64,000 nucleotides of DNA from Pseudonocardiales bacterium (GCA_019244165.1 JAFATA010000074.1:21830-85829), one strand, 5' to 3'. Shown: positions 1 through 8,452, numbered from the stretch's first letter. Made by a program: numbers and translations. Notes: a model not told the origin generated them from the letters alone.

Positions 1-975
1 GTCCTGTCGCTGGTGGTGATCCCGCTGGTCGCGGCGTTGCTGCTGGCGGCGTTGCTGCGGCCGTTCGCCGGGCTGCTGCACCGCCGCCTACCGGGACCGC
101 TGTCTGCGCTGCTGACGCTGCTGTGTGCCATTGTTGTGCTAGCTGGTTTTGGATACCTGATCGGCGCGCGTTTCGCCCAGCAGTTGCCCTCCCTGATCCA
201 ACAGTTGGTCGCCACCCTCCATCAGCTCCGGATGGCGTTGGCGAGCAGAGGTGTCGGCCAACGTCAGCTCGACCAGATCGAGGCGCCCGTGGTCGACTGG
301 CTGCAGCGCAACCGCAGCGAGGCCATCGGCTATCTGACCACGGGGGCCGGCTACTTTGTGGAGTTTCTCACTCTCACCCTCCTTACCTTGTTCATCACCT
401 TTTTCCTGCTCTATGACCACGAACGAATCTGGCGTTGGCTCATCAGCTCGTTGCCGCCGCGTCAGGCGCGCCAAGTAGACCGGGCGGGGCGGGCCGCCTG
501 GGCCACCATCACCGGTTACGTGCGCGGCACCGCGACCATCGCCTCTATCCACGGCATCGTGATCGGTCTTGCACTGTATTGGTTGGGCGTGCCCTTGGCG
601 ATCCCGTTGGCTGTGCTGATATTTCTGGGCAGCTTCATTCCGTTTGTTGGTGCATTGGTCGCTGGTGGGCTGGCGGTGCTGGTCACATTCGGTACCCAGG
701 GATGGTTGACCGCGGTGATCCTGCTGGGAATCCTGATCGTCGAAAGCCAGCTCGAGGTCCACTTGCTCCAACCACTGATCGTCGGGCGCTACGTGCGGTT
801 GCATCCCCTGGCGATCGGGCTCGCCTTCGCCGTCGGCACCGTGCTCGCCGGAATCCTCGGAGCGATCATTGCCGTGCCCGTTGCCGCTGTCATCCATCAG
901 GCCTGGCCAGCGTTCCGGGGTCCGAGCCGCCATCACCGACGCTGGCTGGGGCGTTCTGGGGACAGACTGTACTAG
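1..975 (+). CDS. AI-2E family membrane transporter, 5'-truncated by window edge
   Basis: The reading frame is already open at base 1, so the true start lies upstream; about 324 codons are visible against roughly 350 for the family. The protein has a hydrophobic N-terminal pair of helices, an amphipathic central part, and a C-terminal run of helices ending in a conserved-looking LGAIIAVPVAAV segment, as in the PerM/AI-2E exporter family (Pfam AI-2E_transport). Family members export small molecules or act in cation/proton exchange; the substrate here cannot be read from sequence. It runs in the same direction as the Mrp operon 70 bp downstream, which makes an ion-homeostasis link possible but unproven. 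Confidence 0.85.
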   Translation, partial: VLSLVVIPLVAALLLAALLRPFAGLLHRRLPGPLSALLTLLCAIVVLAGFGYLIGARFAQQLPSLIQQLVATLHQLRMALASRGVGQRQLDQIEAPVVDWLQRNRSEAIGYLTTGAGYFVEFLTLTLLTLFITFFLLYDHERIWRWLISSLPPRQARQVDRAGRAAWATITGYVRGTATIASIHGIVIGLALYWLGVPLAIPLAVLIFLGSFIPFVGALVAGGLAVLVTFGTQGWLTAVILLGILIVESQLEVHLLQPLIVGRYVRLHPLAIGLAFAVGTVLAGILGAIIAVPVAAVIHQAWPAFRGPSRHHRRWLGRSGDRLY

Positions 976-1045
976 CTCACGGATCGATGTTTCCTGCGCC
1001 AGGACGTGGTTTGATCGTGGTGTGGACCGAGGCGGGGAACGCCAG

Positions 1046-1540
1046 GTGGTTGAGGTGGCGGTGTGGTGGGCGCTGCTGTTCGCCGGGTACCTGGTGTTAG
1101 TATCACCGCTTTCTGGCGGGGAGTTCGCCTTGGGAGCGGTGCTGAGCGCTCTCGCGGGTGGCGCTGCGGTGCTGGCGCGCCGCATGAGCGGCTCGTTGTT
1201 CCTGATGCCGTGGGGCTGGGCAGGCGCGCTGCTCCGGCTCCCGGCGGCGGTGCTGGCTGACACGTGGTTGCTGGCCGCTCTGGTGTGGCCGGAGGTACGC
1301 CGCCGGGGGACACCGGCGGGTGCACTGCGGAGCTTGCCCCTGAGGAGCGTGTCACCGGCGGGCCAGCCGGCTGAGGCCCGCGAGGAGAGCTGGCAGGCGG
1401 TGGCTGGGTTGATGCTGAGCCTGAGCCCCGGCAGCTTTGTGGTGGAGAGCGGCGGTCACCCACCGGCGCTGCTGGTGCATGCCGTGCGCGCTGCACTGGG
1501 CCCAGTGGAAAACGCTGTGGAAAGGTCGGTGCACCGATGA
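1046..1540 (+). CDS. mrpE: Na+/H+ antiporter subunit E (MrpE/MnhE)
   Basis: This 164-residue membrane protein opens the Mrp cluster. Its hydrophobic N-terminus with the SPLSGGEFALGAVL turn and the later SPGSFVVE segment are typical of the MNHE family. I chose the GTG at 1046 because AGGCGGGG lies 8 bases upstream and because longer in-frame starts would read into the preceding gene. MrpE is a membrane subunit of the multi-subunit cation/proton antiporter needed for full complex activity. Its stop overlaps the mrpF start by 4 nt (ATGA), consistent with translational coupling. Confidence 0.87.
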   Translation: MVEVAVWWALLFAGYLVLVSPLSGGEFALGAVLSALAGGAAVLARRMSGSLFLMPWGWAGALLRLPAAVLADTWLLAALVWPEVRRRGTPAGALRSLPLRSVSPAGQPAEAREESWQAVAGLMLSLSPGSFVVESGGHPPALLVHAVRAALGPVENAVERSVHR

Positions 1541-1788
1541 ACCGGTGGTTGGTGGGCGCGGCGGTGCTGCTGGTGGTGGGCATGTTGCCGGCGGTGGTAG
1601 TGGCCGGTCGAGGGCCCCTCCTGGACAGGCTGGCCGGCCTGGCGATGGCCGGCGTGGTCGCCACGCTGGAGATGTTGCTGCTCGCCGCAGGATACCAGCG
1701 GAGCGCTTATGTGGACACCGGCCTGGTCTTGGCTGCGCTGTCGTTGACCGGGTCGCTGGTGTTCGCCCGCCTGGTGGTGCGGCAGTGA
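1537..1788 (+). CDS. mrpF: Na+/H+ antiporter subunit F (MrpF/MnhF)
   Basis: An 83-residue protein with three predicted transmembrane helices, matching the usual length of about 90 residues for MrpF. It sits between E and G in the canonical Mrp order. Its start overlaps mrpE (ATGA) and its stop overlaps the GTG of mrpG (GTGA), so the three small subunits are translationally linked. The assignment rests on length, topology and position; the sequence alone is poorly diagnostic for this family. Confidence 0.87.
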   Translation: MNRWLVGAAVLLVVGMLPAVVVAGRGPLLDRLAGLAMAGVVATLEMLLLAAGYQRSAYVDTGLVLAALSLTGSLVFARLVVRQ

Positions 1789-2084
1789 AACTGGTGGAGA
1801 TCGTGCTGCTCGCCGCGGGGATGGCCGGGGTGGCCGTGGGCTGTCTGGGTCTTGTGGTGGCACGGGAGGCCCTGCTACGGCTGCACTATCTGGGTCCGGC
1901 CTCCTCCGTGGGCGCGCCGCTGATCATCGCTGCGCTGGTGGTGCAGGACGGGCTGAGCCTCTCGGCGGTCAAACTGGTCCTGATCGGAGTGCTGCTGATC
2001 GGCAGCGGCGCGGTCACGGTGGCCGCTTTCGGCCGGGCCATCGCGCAGCGTGAGGGTTTGATCGAGACGGATTCGCCGGCATGA
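1785..2084 (+). CDS. mrpG: Na+/H+ antiporter subunit G (MrpG/MnhG)
   Basis: A 99-residue protein with the PhaG/MnhG signature: three helices and a conserved stretch LLRLHYLGPASSVGAPLII in its middle, close to the family's R-LHA-t--dtlG-pLil pattern. The GTG at 1785 shares bases with the mrpF stop. A longer in-frame start exists upstream but would lie wholly inside mrpF. It is followed by a 4-nt overlap with the MbhD-like gene. Confidence 0.88.
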   Translation: MKLVEIVLLAAGMAGVAVGCLGLVVAREALLRLHYLGPASSVGAPLIIAALVVQDGLSLSAVKLVLIGVLLIGSGAVTVAAFGRAIAQREGLIETDSPA

Positions 2085-2317
2085 TGCTGTTGATCTACTT
2101 GGCGATGGGGCTGGTCACCCTCGCCGGCACGGTGGTCGTCCTGAGCCGGGAGCCGGCCCGGCAGGCGGTCAGCCTGTCGGTGTTCGGGCTGATGCTGGCG
2201 ATTCTTTTCGTCACCGTGCAGGCGCCGGATGTGGCACTGTCTCAGCTGGCAATCGGCACTGCGGTGGTGCCACTGATGATCATGTTGACGATTCAGAAGC
2301 TGGGCGGCCGGCAGTGA
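2081..2317 (+). CDS. MbhD-like (DUF4040) antiporter subunit, equivalent to part of the MrpA C-terminus
   Basis: A 78-residue protein of three helices with the motif APDVALSQLAIG, characteristic of the DUF4040/MbhD domain. In many bacteria this domain is fused to the C-terminal end of MrpA, while in membrane-bound hydrogenase and some antiporter operons it is a separate subunit, as here. It lies in the proton/sodium translocating module. It has 4-nt overlaps on both sides. Confidence 0.85.
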   Translation: MMLLIYLAMGLVTLAGTVVVLSREPARQAVSLSVFGLMLAILFVTVQAPDVALSQLAIGTAVVPLMIMLTIQKLGGRQ

Positions 2318-3066
2318 GCCCCCGGGCACGATTGGTGCTCTTCGCGGCGGTGACACCGGTATTCGCCGTGCTGTTTTTCCTCGCGGCGCGGGGTCTGCCG
2401 AGCTTCGGTTCCGACTTTCATCCCTATGGGGATCGGGCGGTGGCGGTGGCCATCGAGCAGCGCGCGACGGACAACGTGGTGTCCTCGGTGAACTTCGACC
2501 AGCGCGCGGTGGACACCCTGGGGGAGGAGTTCATCCTGTTCGGTTCGGTCATCGGAACCCTGGTGCTGCTGCGTCCCTCGCCGGAAGAGCGGCAGGTCGG
2601 ACAGCGCTCGGCCGGCCGGGTGCTGCCGACCACCCGGTTGGCGGGGTACCTGCTCCTGCCGGTCAGTGTCCTGGTCGGGCTGTACGTGATCGCGCACGGT
2701 CAGCTCAGCCCGGGTGGTGGATTCCAGGGCGGGGTCGTGCTGGCCACCGGCTGGCACCTGCTCTACGTCGCCGGACGCTACCTGGCGATGCGCCGTGCCG
2801 CGCCGCCGACGGTGCTGGAAATTACCGAGTCCCTCGGCGCGGCGGCCTTCGCCGCGGTGGGCCTGGCTGGTCTTGGCCTCGGCGGCGCCTTCCTGGCCAA
2901 CGTGCTGCCCACGGGCTCCCGTGGCGAGCTGCTCTCCGGGGGGACGGTCCCGCTGCTCAACGCGGCCGTGGGAGTGGAGGTGGCGGCCGCGGTTGTCCTG
3001 CTGCTCGCCGCGTTCCTGGAGCAAGCCGTGGTGCTGCGGCGCGTGGATTATCAGGACCAGCGATGA
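2314..3066 (+). CDS. mrpB: MbhE-like plus MrpB (MnhB) fusion subunit
   Basis: A 250-residue protein with two parts. Residues about 1-100 carry the NVVSSVNFDQRAVDTLGEE segment found in the extreme C-terminus of MrpA (MbhE-like). Residues about 105-245 form an MnhB domain with the SPGGGFQGGVVLA signature. Together with the preceding gene this supplies the MrpA C-terminal domains plus subunit B. The GTG start overlaps the previous stop (GTGA). No NuoL-like N-terminal MrpA domain is encoded nearby, so this operon has a split MrpA lacking its large antiporter-like part unless that part is encoded elsewhere. Confidence 0.88.
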   Translation: MSPRARLVLFAAVTPVFAVLFFLAARGLPSFGSDFHPYGDRAVAVAIEQRATDNVVSSVNFDQRAVDTLGEEFILFGSVIGTLVLLRPSPEERQVGQRSAGRVLPTTRLAGYLLLPVSVLVGLYVIAHGQLSPGGGFQGGVVLATGWHLLYVAGRYLAMRRAAPPTVLEITESLGAAAFAAVGLAGLGLGGAFLANVLPTGSRGELLSGGTVPLLNAAVGVEVAAAVVLLLAAFLEQAVVLRRVDYQDQR

Positions 3067-3407
3067 GCGTGCTGCCCTACCTGGTGGCTGGCTGGCTGTT
3101 CCTGGTCGGGTGCCACGGCTTGGTGACCAGCCGCAACCTCGTGCACGCGGTGGCCTGCCTGACCGTCACCCAGTCCGCCACCTATGTCCTGCTGCTCGCC
3201 GTCGGCTTCCGAGCTGGCGCCACCGCACCGGTGTTCAGCGACATCCCGGTCGGCACCCGGGTCGTCGATCCCGTGGTGCAGGCCCTGACCCTGACCGACA
3301 TCGTGGTCTCCGCGACGATTACCGCGGTGCTGCTCGCGCTGACCATCCAGATCCACAAGCGACACGGCACCGTGAACCCCGACGAGCTGCGCGCGCTGCG
3401 GGACTGA
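3063..3407 (+). CDS. mrpC: Na+/H+ antiporter subunit C (MrpC/MnhC, NuoK-like)
   Basis: A 114-residue NuoK-like protein with three helices, a conserved cytoplasmic-side loop (SRNLVHAVACLTVTQSA) and the segment VVDPVVQALTLTDIVVS, which is strongly diagnostic of MrpC. Its ATG overlaps the previous stop (ATGA). It works with the MrpD-like subunit that follows. Confidence 0.92.
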   Translation: MSVLPYLVAGWLFLVGCHGLVTSRNLVHAVACLTVTQSATYVLLLAVGFRAGATAPVFSDIPVGTRVVDPVVQALTLTDIVVSATITAVLLALTIQIHKRHGTVNPDELRALRD

Positions 3408-3432
3408 GCGGTGCCGCCCATGGTTGAGGCCC

Positions 3433-5283
3433 ATGGTTGTTGAGACGCTGCCCCCGCTGATGGTGGCGCTGCCGCTGCTGACGGCGACGGTGCTGGCCGC
3501 CGCTGGTCGGGTGCTGCCCCGGCTGGTGATCGACGCGGTGTCGCTGCTCACCTGCCTGCTCGTATTCGCTGGATCGGTGGCGCTGCTCGTTGCCACCGGT
3601 TCGCGGCGGGTGGTCAGCTGGCTGGGGGGCTACTCACCCGAACACGGGGTGAGCGTGGGGGTGGTCTTCGTCGTCGACCGGGTAGGTGCTGGGCTGGCCG
3701 CTCTGGTTGCCGTCCTGGTCACCGCGGCGTTGACCTATACCTGGCGTTACTTCGAGGAGGTGGAGAGCTACTTCCACGCCCTGATCCTGCTCTTTCTGGT
3801 GGGCATGGTCGGTTTCGTTCTCACCGGCGACTTGTTCAACGCCTTCGTGTTCTTCGAGTTGATGGGTGCGGTGGCCTATGCGCTGACCGGCTACAAAATC
3901 GAGGAAGCCAAGCCCTTGCAAGGAGCTCTTAACTTCGCGGTGATCAACTCGCTGGGTGCCTACTGCGCGCTGCTTGGCATCGGGTTGGTTTACGGGCGGA
4001 CTGGGGAGCTGGGCTTCGCCCAAGTGCAGCGAGCCTTGGCTGGTCACCATACCGACTGGTTAGTGCTCCTAGCTGCGACGCTGGTATTCACCGGCTTCCT
4101 CGTCAAGGGCGCTGCGGTGCCGTTTCACTTCTGGTTGGCCGACGCGCACGCCGTCGCGCCCTCGCCGGTGTGCGTGCTGTTCTCCGGGGTGATGGTCGAA
4201 CTGGGCATTTACGGGGTGGCCCGAACCGCCTCTACGGCGTTCTCTTCGGCGCTTCCGGCTGAGCGCTTCCGGCCGGTGCTGATGGTCGCCGGCGTGCTCA
4301 CCGCAGTGATCGGTGCGGTGATGTGCCAGGCCCAATCCCACCTCAAACGGTTGCTCGCCTTTTCCACTGTGGGGCACGTCGGCGTGTTCCTCGTTGCTCT
4401 GGGTGCCTTCGAGCCGGCGGCGGTCGGTGGCCTGGTCGTCTACGTTCTCGGGCACGCCGCAGTGAAGGGCGCATTGTTCCTCTGCACCGGGATCCTGCTC
4501 AATACCCGGGGCAGCGTCGATGAGGCGCAACTGCACGGCCGAGGCCGTGACCTGCCCCTCACCCGGGTCTGTTTCCTCGCCGGGGGCCTTGCGCTGGCCG
4601 CACTTCCCCCGTTCGGCACGGGGCTGGGCGAGACACTATCCGAAGAGGGTCTCTCCCACGCAGGGTTCAGCTGGCCCAGCGCCCTGTTCGTGGGAGTCTC
4701 CGCGCTGACCGGCGGGGCCGTACTGCGGGCCGGCATGCGCGTCTTTGTGGGGATGGGCATCCCGCCCAGTATTCAAGGAGAAACCAGTGTCCAAGGAGAA
4801 ATCAGCGTCCACGGCGAAACTCGAGGCGTTGACGAAAACCGGGAAACCGAGGGCGCCGTGCGCAGCGTCCCCGCCACCATGCTCGCCCCTGTGGTGGCCC
4901 TGCTCGCCGGTGGGCTCGCCCTAGGTCTGCTCCCGGGGTTGGCCGCCTCCGCTCAGGACGCCGCCCAACAGTTGCTGGACTCCGCTGGCTACGCCGCCGC
5001 GGCTTTGGACGGCATCCGTGCTGTGCCCCCGCCCACCCCAGGGGCCGAGACGTGGAGCCTCTCTGGCCTGCTTTTCGACATGGTGTCGACCCTGCTGGCA
5101 CTGCTCATCGCCGTTACTGCGGTGTATAGCGACCGGCTGCCGCGGCTGTTGCGCGGGATCGTGCACGCAGTGAGGCTGCCGCTGGGTGCGCTGCGGAGCA
5201 CGCATTCGGGTCACCTCGGTGACTACGTGGCTTGGCTGCTCGTCGGCGTCACACTGCTGGCTATCGGCATCGCCGTGAGTTGA
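3433..5283 (+). CDS. mrpD: Proton-translocating antiporter subunit D (MrpD/NuoN-like)
   Basis: A 616-residue polytopic protein of the complex I NuoL/M/N family. The core motifs are visible: FFELMGAVAYALTGY in the first half with its key glutamate, a lysine in TGFLVKGAAVPFHFWLADAHA, and a second lysine in GHAAVKGALFLCTGI. It is longer than the usual ~500 residues of MrpD because of a hydrophilic insert near residues 445-480 and an extended C-terminus with further helices. I chose the ATG at 3433; a TTG at 3424 is possible. It is the last gene of the antiporter operon and the only NuoL/M/N-type subunit present. Confidence 0.9.
   Translation: MVVETLPPLMVALPLLTATVLAAAGRVLPRLVIDAVSLLTCLLVFAGSVALLVATGSRRVVSWLGGYSPEHGVSVGVVFVVDRVGAGLAALVAVLVTAALTYTWRYFEEVESYFHALILLFLVGMVGFVLTGDLFNAFVFFELMGAVAYALTGYKIEEAKPLQGALNFAVINSLGAYCALLGIGLVYGRTGELGFAQVQRALAGHHTDWLVLLAATLVFTGFLVKGAAVPFHFWLADAHAVAPSPVCVLFSGVMVELGIYGVARTASTAFSSALPAERFRPVLMVAGVLTAVIGAVMCQAQSHLKRLLAFSTVGHVGVFLVALGAFEPAAVGGLVVYVLGHAAVKGALFLCTGILLNTRGSVDEAQLHGRGRDLPLTRVCFLAGGLALAALPPFGTGLGETLSEEGLSHAGFSWPSALFVGVSALTGGAVLRAGMRVFVGMGIPPSIQGETSVQGEISVHGETRGVDENRETEGAVRSVPATMLAPVVALLAGGLALGLLPGLAASAQDAAQQLLDSAGYAAAALDGIRAVPPPTPGAETWSLSGLLFDMVSTLLALLIAVTAVYSDRLPRLLRGIVHAVRLPLGALRSTHSGHLGDYVAWLLVGVTLLAIGIAVS
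4771..4824 (+). repeat. 18-bp tandem repeat, three copies, inside mrpD
   Basis: Three adjacent 18-nt units (4771-4788, 4789-4806, 4807-4824) encode IQGETS, VQGEIS and VHGETR. They lie in the hydrophilic loop that interrupts the hydrophobic core of MrpD. The unit length is a multiple of three, so gain or loss of copies keeps the frame. Confidence 0.85.
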
Positions 5284-5374
5284 CAGCGCCACGGGCGGGT
5301 ACCCACACATCGTGGTTACCGATCGAACTGCCACCAGGTGGCTCTGCCAGCATCTGAGCCGGCAGGTGGGCCCC

Positions 5375-5512
5375 GTGAACACCGTCCCACCGGACCCGGA
5401 ACCCCCGCCGGATCCGTATCCCGGCCCGTTGCCCCGACGCCCGGGCCCCGCCGGACCACGCCCTGAACCCCCCGAGCCCCCAGAACCGGGGCCGTCGGGT
5501 TTGGGCGCGTAG
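5375..5512 (+). CDS. Possible small proline-rich protein
   Basis: A 45-codon frame from GTG at 5375, more than one third proline, dominated by short PEP/PP runs. It has no recognizable domain and only a weak purine stretch upstream. It could be a real basic/proline-rich small protein or a by-product of GC-rich sequence between the Mrp operon and the DUF3140 gene. The rest of this 278-bp gap shows nothing else I recognise. Confidence 0.25.
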   Translation: MNTVPPDPEPPPDPYPGPLPRRPGPAGPRPEPPEPPEPGPSGLGA

Positions 5513-5561
5513 TAAGCGGGGCACCCCCCGCGACGCACAGCGGCAGAAAGGGGGCAGAACG

Positions 5562-5900
5562 ATGGCGAATGCCGCGTTGCACGATGATGAGGTGTGGCAC
5601 GAGTTCCACCGGGTGGTGAACATGTCCTCCCGCGAACTCGCCGACTGGTTGCGCACCTGCTCCGCGGGCCCTGAGGCCGAAAGCCTTCCCGAGCAGGCAG
5701 GTACCCTGACTGGCCAGCAGGTGCTGCATGTCCTAGGGAAGCGCCGGACCGATCTCACCCCCGAGGATATCGAACTGATGCGCAGAGTGATCCGCCGGGT
5801 GCACGCCGAGCGCCGAGGCAATCGCGAGTCCGTCGCGGGCCGCACCGGGTGGCGCCACCGGCTGATGTCGCTGGGTCACGACCCGCTCAAGCCGGCCTAA
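5562..5900 (+). CDS. DUF3140 domain protein
   Basis: A 112-residue soluble protein. It matches the DUF3140 pattern: an N-terminal EFHRVVNMSSRELADWL, then a GQQVLHVLGKRRTDLTPEDIELMR block and a basic C-terminus. DUF3140 proteins are small actinobacterial and proteobacterial proteins of unknown function, sometimes annotated as DNA-binding. The ATG is preceded by AGAAAGGGGG. It appears monocistronic. Confidence 0.85.
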   Translation: MANAALHDDEVWHEFHRVVNMSSRELADWLRTCSAGPEAESLPEQAGTLTGQQVLHVLGKRRTDLTPEDIELMRRVIRRVHAERRGNRESVAGRTGWRHRLMSLGHDPLKPA

Positions 5901-6006
5901 GCTGCTCCCCCCGATCCGCCTCCGCCACTGCCTCGTTGCATGTCATCTCCTCTGCCGCCCCGCCGATGCGGAGCGCTAAGGCCCTACCTCATGTGCTGTC
6001 ATGCAC

Positions 6007-6492
6007 TCAGCGTATGCTCATCCGACCCAGAGCAATCCCCGCCAGGGCGGTGACCAGCGCTCCGAGGCCATAGAAGTAGCCGAGCTGCTCCAGCACGTGG
6101 AGCAGGCTTGGCCCCGCCGGAGCACCGATGGGGGCTGCGAGCCCGCCTACCCGCCACAACTGGCTGAGTACTGGGCCGACCGTGAACCAGATGCCGCCGA
6201 GCAGGGCAAGCCAGGCTCCGAACCCGCCGCTGGCGCGGTTCGCGCTCGGGCCAAGGATCAGCCCGCCCAACAGCACGGCGATACCGGGCAGAACATCCAG
6301 CCACAACCGGTCGTAGGTGAAAAACCAGGGGGTGTTGACGCCGAAAGTGTAACCAAAGTACGGCCCCACAAAGGGGATGATGGCGCCCCAGAGGCCTAGT
6401 AGCACGAGCAGGAAGGCGCTCCCCGCGCCCCGGCTGCGTTGCATCGTCATGGCCGTTCCCCGGGCGCCGACTGAAGACTGTGTCATCGACAT
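6007..6492 (-). CDS. Four-helix integral membrane protein of unknown function
   Basis: A 161-residue protein with a short basic N-terminus and four clear hydrophobic segments (about residues 25-48, 60-80, 90-112 and 135-155). The loop after helix 1 is aromatic rich (PYFGYTFG, PWFFTYDRLW). Similar small proteins are common in actinobacteria, sometimes near SPW-repeat proteins, but I cannot name a function. It lies 92 bp downstream of the encapsulin gene on the same strand and might share its transcript. Confidence 0.65.
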   Translation of the reverse strand: MSMTQSSVGARGTAMTMQRSRGAGSAFLLVLLGLWGAIIPFVGPYFGYTFGVNTPWFFTYDRLWLDVLPGIAVLLGGLILGPSANRASGGFGAWLALLGGIWFTVGPVLSQLWRVGGLAAPIGAPAGPSLLHVLEQLGYFYGLGALVTALAGIALGRMSIR

Positions 6493-6584
6493 GGCACTCT
6501 AACCTCCCTCTAGGGTCCCTCCCAGCCCTCAGCGGTTACCCCCTACCAGTCGGGAACAAACTCACCGGCACCACCCGAGAGCGC

Positions 6585-7409
6585 CTACCCACCCGTGAGG
6601 ACGACGGCCGCGTCGGGTTCGGTGACGCGGAAGCTGAAGCTTTCTTCCAGGTAAAGCGTCACCAGCTCGGCATCGTGGCTGGTGTAGCCAATCGAGAAGT
6701 CCTGCCCGACGCTGAGGATGAAGTCGCCGCCCCGCTTGCTCATCACCACGGCACCGTCCAAGCCGGGAGCCCACACGATGTCTCCGCCGAGAATCTTGAT
6801 GAGGTGCTCCTGCACGGAGTAGCCCTGCTCGCTTGCCTCCGCCATGCGGGTGTATCCCTCCGGGCCGATGGCCAGGGCGTACGGACCTTCGATGCCGGCC
6901 TGGCGAAGCAGGTTGGTCGCCTGAGCGACGGCGTGCGGGTAGGTCTTGGCGTCGTGCTTCAGCGTCACCGGGGGATGGGAGCTAGACCCCACGATGCCGG
7001 TGATCCCCGCCTCCGGCCAGCCATGGAACACGGCCCGGTTCTCGATCAACGCGGCGTCGTGGGCGGCCCGGTCCAGATCGGCGTAGTCCACGTCGCTGGC
7101 GCCGCGTTCGGCATCCTGCACCCCGGAGCACTCCACCGTGAAGCCCACCCGAAACTCGATCAACGCGAGGACCTGCCGCTGGCGGGCGAGAAGCGTCTCG
7201 GATTTCGTCCCCGGTGGTGCGGTCTCCACCGGTGTGGTCCGGCCGAGGCTGGTGGCCGAATGCGTCCAACCGTGCGGGCCTGACCAGTCGACCAGGCGGC
7301 GTGCGGCCAGCTGGGGAGTCAGGCGGTTCTTGGCCTCTTCATCGATCTGTTGCCACCCCTTGGGTGGGATCGGTGCGTACTGACGTAACAAATGATCTGT
7401 CATCGTCAA
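6585..7409 (-). CDS. Encapsulin shell protein (family 1, HK97 fold)
   Basis: A 274-residue protein with strong resemblance to encapsulins (linocin M18 family): an N-terminal APIPPKGWQQIDEEAKNRL, then ARRLVDWSGPHGW, and a C-terminal SIGYTSHDAELVTLYLEES close to the family's conserved end. Encapsulins self-assemble into icosahedral nanocompartments that load enzymes carrying a C-terminal targeting peptide. The gene overlaps the upstream hemerythrin gene by 4 nt (ATGA), and that protein ends with a canonical targeting motif, so cargo identity is well supported. Length is typical. Confidence 0.95.
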   Translation of the reverse strand: MTMTDHLLRQYAPIPPKGWQQIDEEAKNRLTPQLAARRLVDWSGPHGWTHSATSLGRTTPVETAPPGTKSETLLARQRQVLALIEFRVGFTVECSGVQDAERGASDVDYADLDRAAHDAALIENRAVFHGWPEAGITGIVGSSSHPPVTLKHDAKTYPHAVAQATNLLRQAGIEGPYALAIGPEGYTRMAEASEQGYSVQEHLIKILGGDIVWAPGLDGAVVMSKRGGDFILSVGQDFSIGYTSHDAELVTLYLEESFSFRVTEPDAAVVLTGG

Positions 7410-7963
7410 CGTCCTTTCAGGCTGCCGATGCCCAGGGACTCCTGCTTGCCGCCTGCGGAGATCTCCGCTTCTACCGCGCTGACGTACCCCTGCGGATCTT
7501 TATCGTCGGTGTCCACGTCCTGGGCCTCGGAGTGATCGGTCTTGAACTTCAGGAACTGGTGGCCCAGGTCCACGCGTACCCCGAGTGGGGTGTTGCGGCG
7601 AAAATCAGAGAGCGCGTCGTCCTCCTCCTCGGCCATATGGCGGCTATTGGCTACTCGGGCGTGCCGGACGGCATCCCACCACGGCGGGCTACCGATCGGG
7701 TGTCGTGCTGCCTCGCGCACTCCGTCACGAATGTCGTTATGGTCACCGATCGCGTCTAGGGTCTCGTCTTCGGCATCGGCCCCCCGGCGCAGCAGCTGCG
7801 GGTAAAAAATGGCCTCCTCAGCCGCTGCGTGCACCTCCAGCAGTACCGCAAGAGGTTCCCAGATTTCCCGTAGCTGTTCGGGCTCGCCGGTGTCGTCCAG
7901 CGCGGCGAACTCCCGACGGAACGTTTCATGATCGTCTAGGATCAGCTGTGTGATATCAGTCAC
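7406..7963 (-). CDS. Hemerythrin-like encapsulin cargo protein
   Basis: A 185-residue protein with an HHE-type hemerythrin four-helix domain. Plausible diiron ligands are His12, His45, Glu49, His75, His109 and Glu113. The C-terminus, after an acidic linker, ends in ESLGIGSLKGR, matching the LGIGSL-type cargo-loading peptide of encapsulins. Encapsulated hemerythrins are known to protect against oxidative or nitrosative stress; the exact substrate here is inferred. The gene sits between the DUF5709 gene (3 nt upstream) and encapsulin (4-nt overlap), a three-gene operon. Confidence 0.94.
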   Translation of the reverse strand: MTDITQLILDDHETFRREFAALDDTGEPEQLREIWEPLAVLLEVHAAAEEAIFYPQLLRRGADAEDETLDAIGDHNDIRDGVREAARHPIGSPPWWDAVRHARVANSRHMAEEEDDALSDFRRNTPLGVRVDLGHQFLKFKTDHSEAQDVDTDDKDPQGYVSAVEAEISAGGKQESLGIGSLKGR

Positions 7964-7966
7964 GCC

Positions 7967-8314
7967 TCATCCCTCCCCCTGCGGGGGCTCCTCCGGGAGC
8001 ATCTCGTCGTCGACGGAGTCGTCAAGCTCCTCCAGGGGCGTCACAGCCACCGGCCGGTCCCGCCCCGGTTCGACCCTGAGGTCCGGGCGCTCCTCGGCCA
8101 GCCGCTCGGTCAGCGGACGGTCGGTGGCCTGTTCTATCGGGGTAGTGCCGTATCGAGTGGCCCCCGACCAGTCCTCGGGCGGGTCCATCCCGCCCTCTAA
8201 CGGATCGACACCCAGTTCATCCTCGTCGAGCGCCTCACTCTCGGTGACGACATCGTCGTCGTGCCCTAGCGGGTCTGGGGTGACACTTCGCATCGCACCT
8301 TCCGGTGATCCCAT
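7967..8314 (-). CDS. Acidic DUF5709-like protein
   Basis: A 115-residue, very acidic, probably disordered protein. The block DPLEGGMDPPEDWSGATRYG followed by TERLAEERPD fits the DUF5709 pattern of small actinobacterial proteins. Function is unknown. It is only 3 nt from the hemerythrin gene and so heads the encapsulin operon. It starts at 8314 or at an internal ATG 21 nt later. The 138-bp gap to the divergent methyltransferase gene must hold promoters for both directions. Confidence 0.7.
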   Translation of the reverse strand: MGSPEGAMRSVTPDPLGHDDDVVTESEALDEDELGVDPLEGGMDPPEDWSGATRYGTTPIEQATDRPLTERLAEERPDLRVEPGRDRPVAVTPLEELDDSVDDEMLPEEPPQGEG

Positions 8315-8452
8315 GGCGGGAGGATGCCCGCTCCCCGACGCCCCTACACCTGCATGGACTGACTGGCCTGGGCGACGCTACCCTCGTCGGTGCCAGCGCA
8401 GGTCCAGCGGTGCGTCGTCATCATCGGTGGTGCCTCGGGAGGTGGTGGCGGG

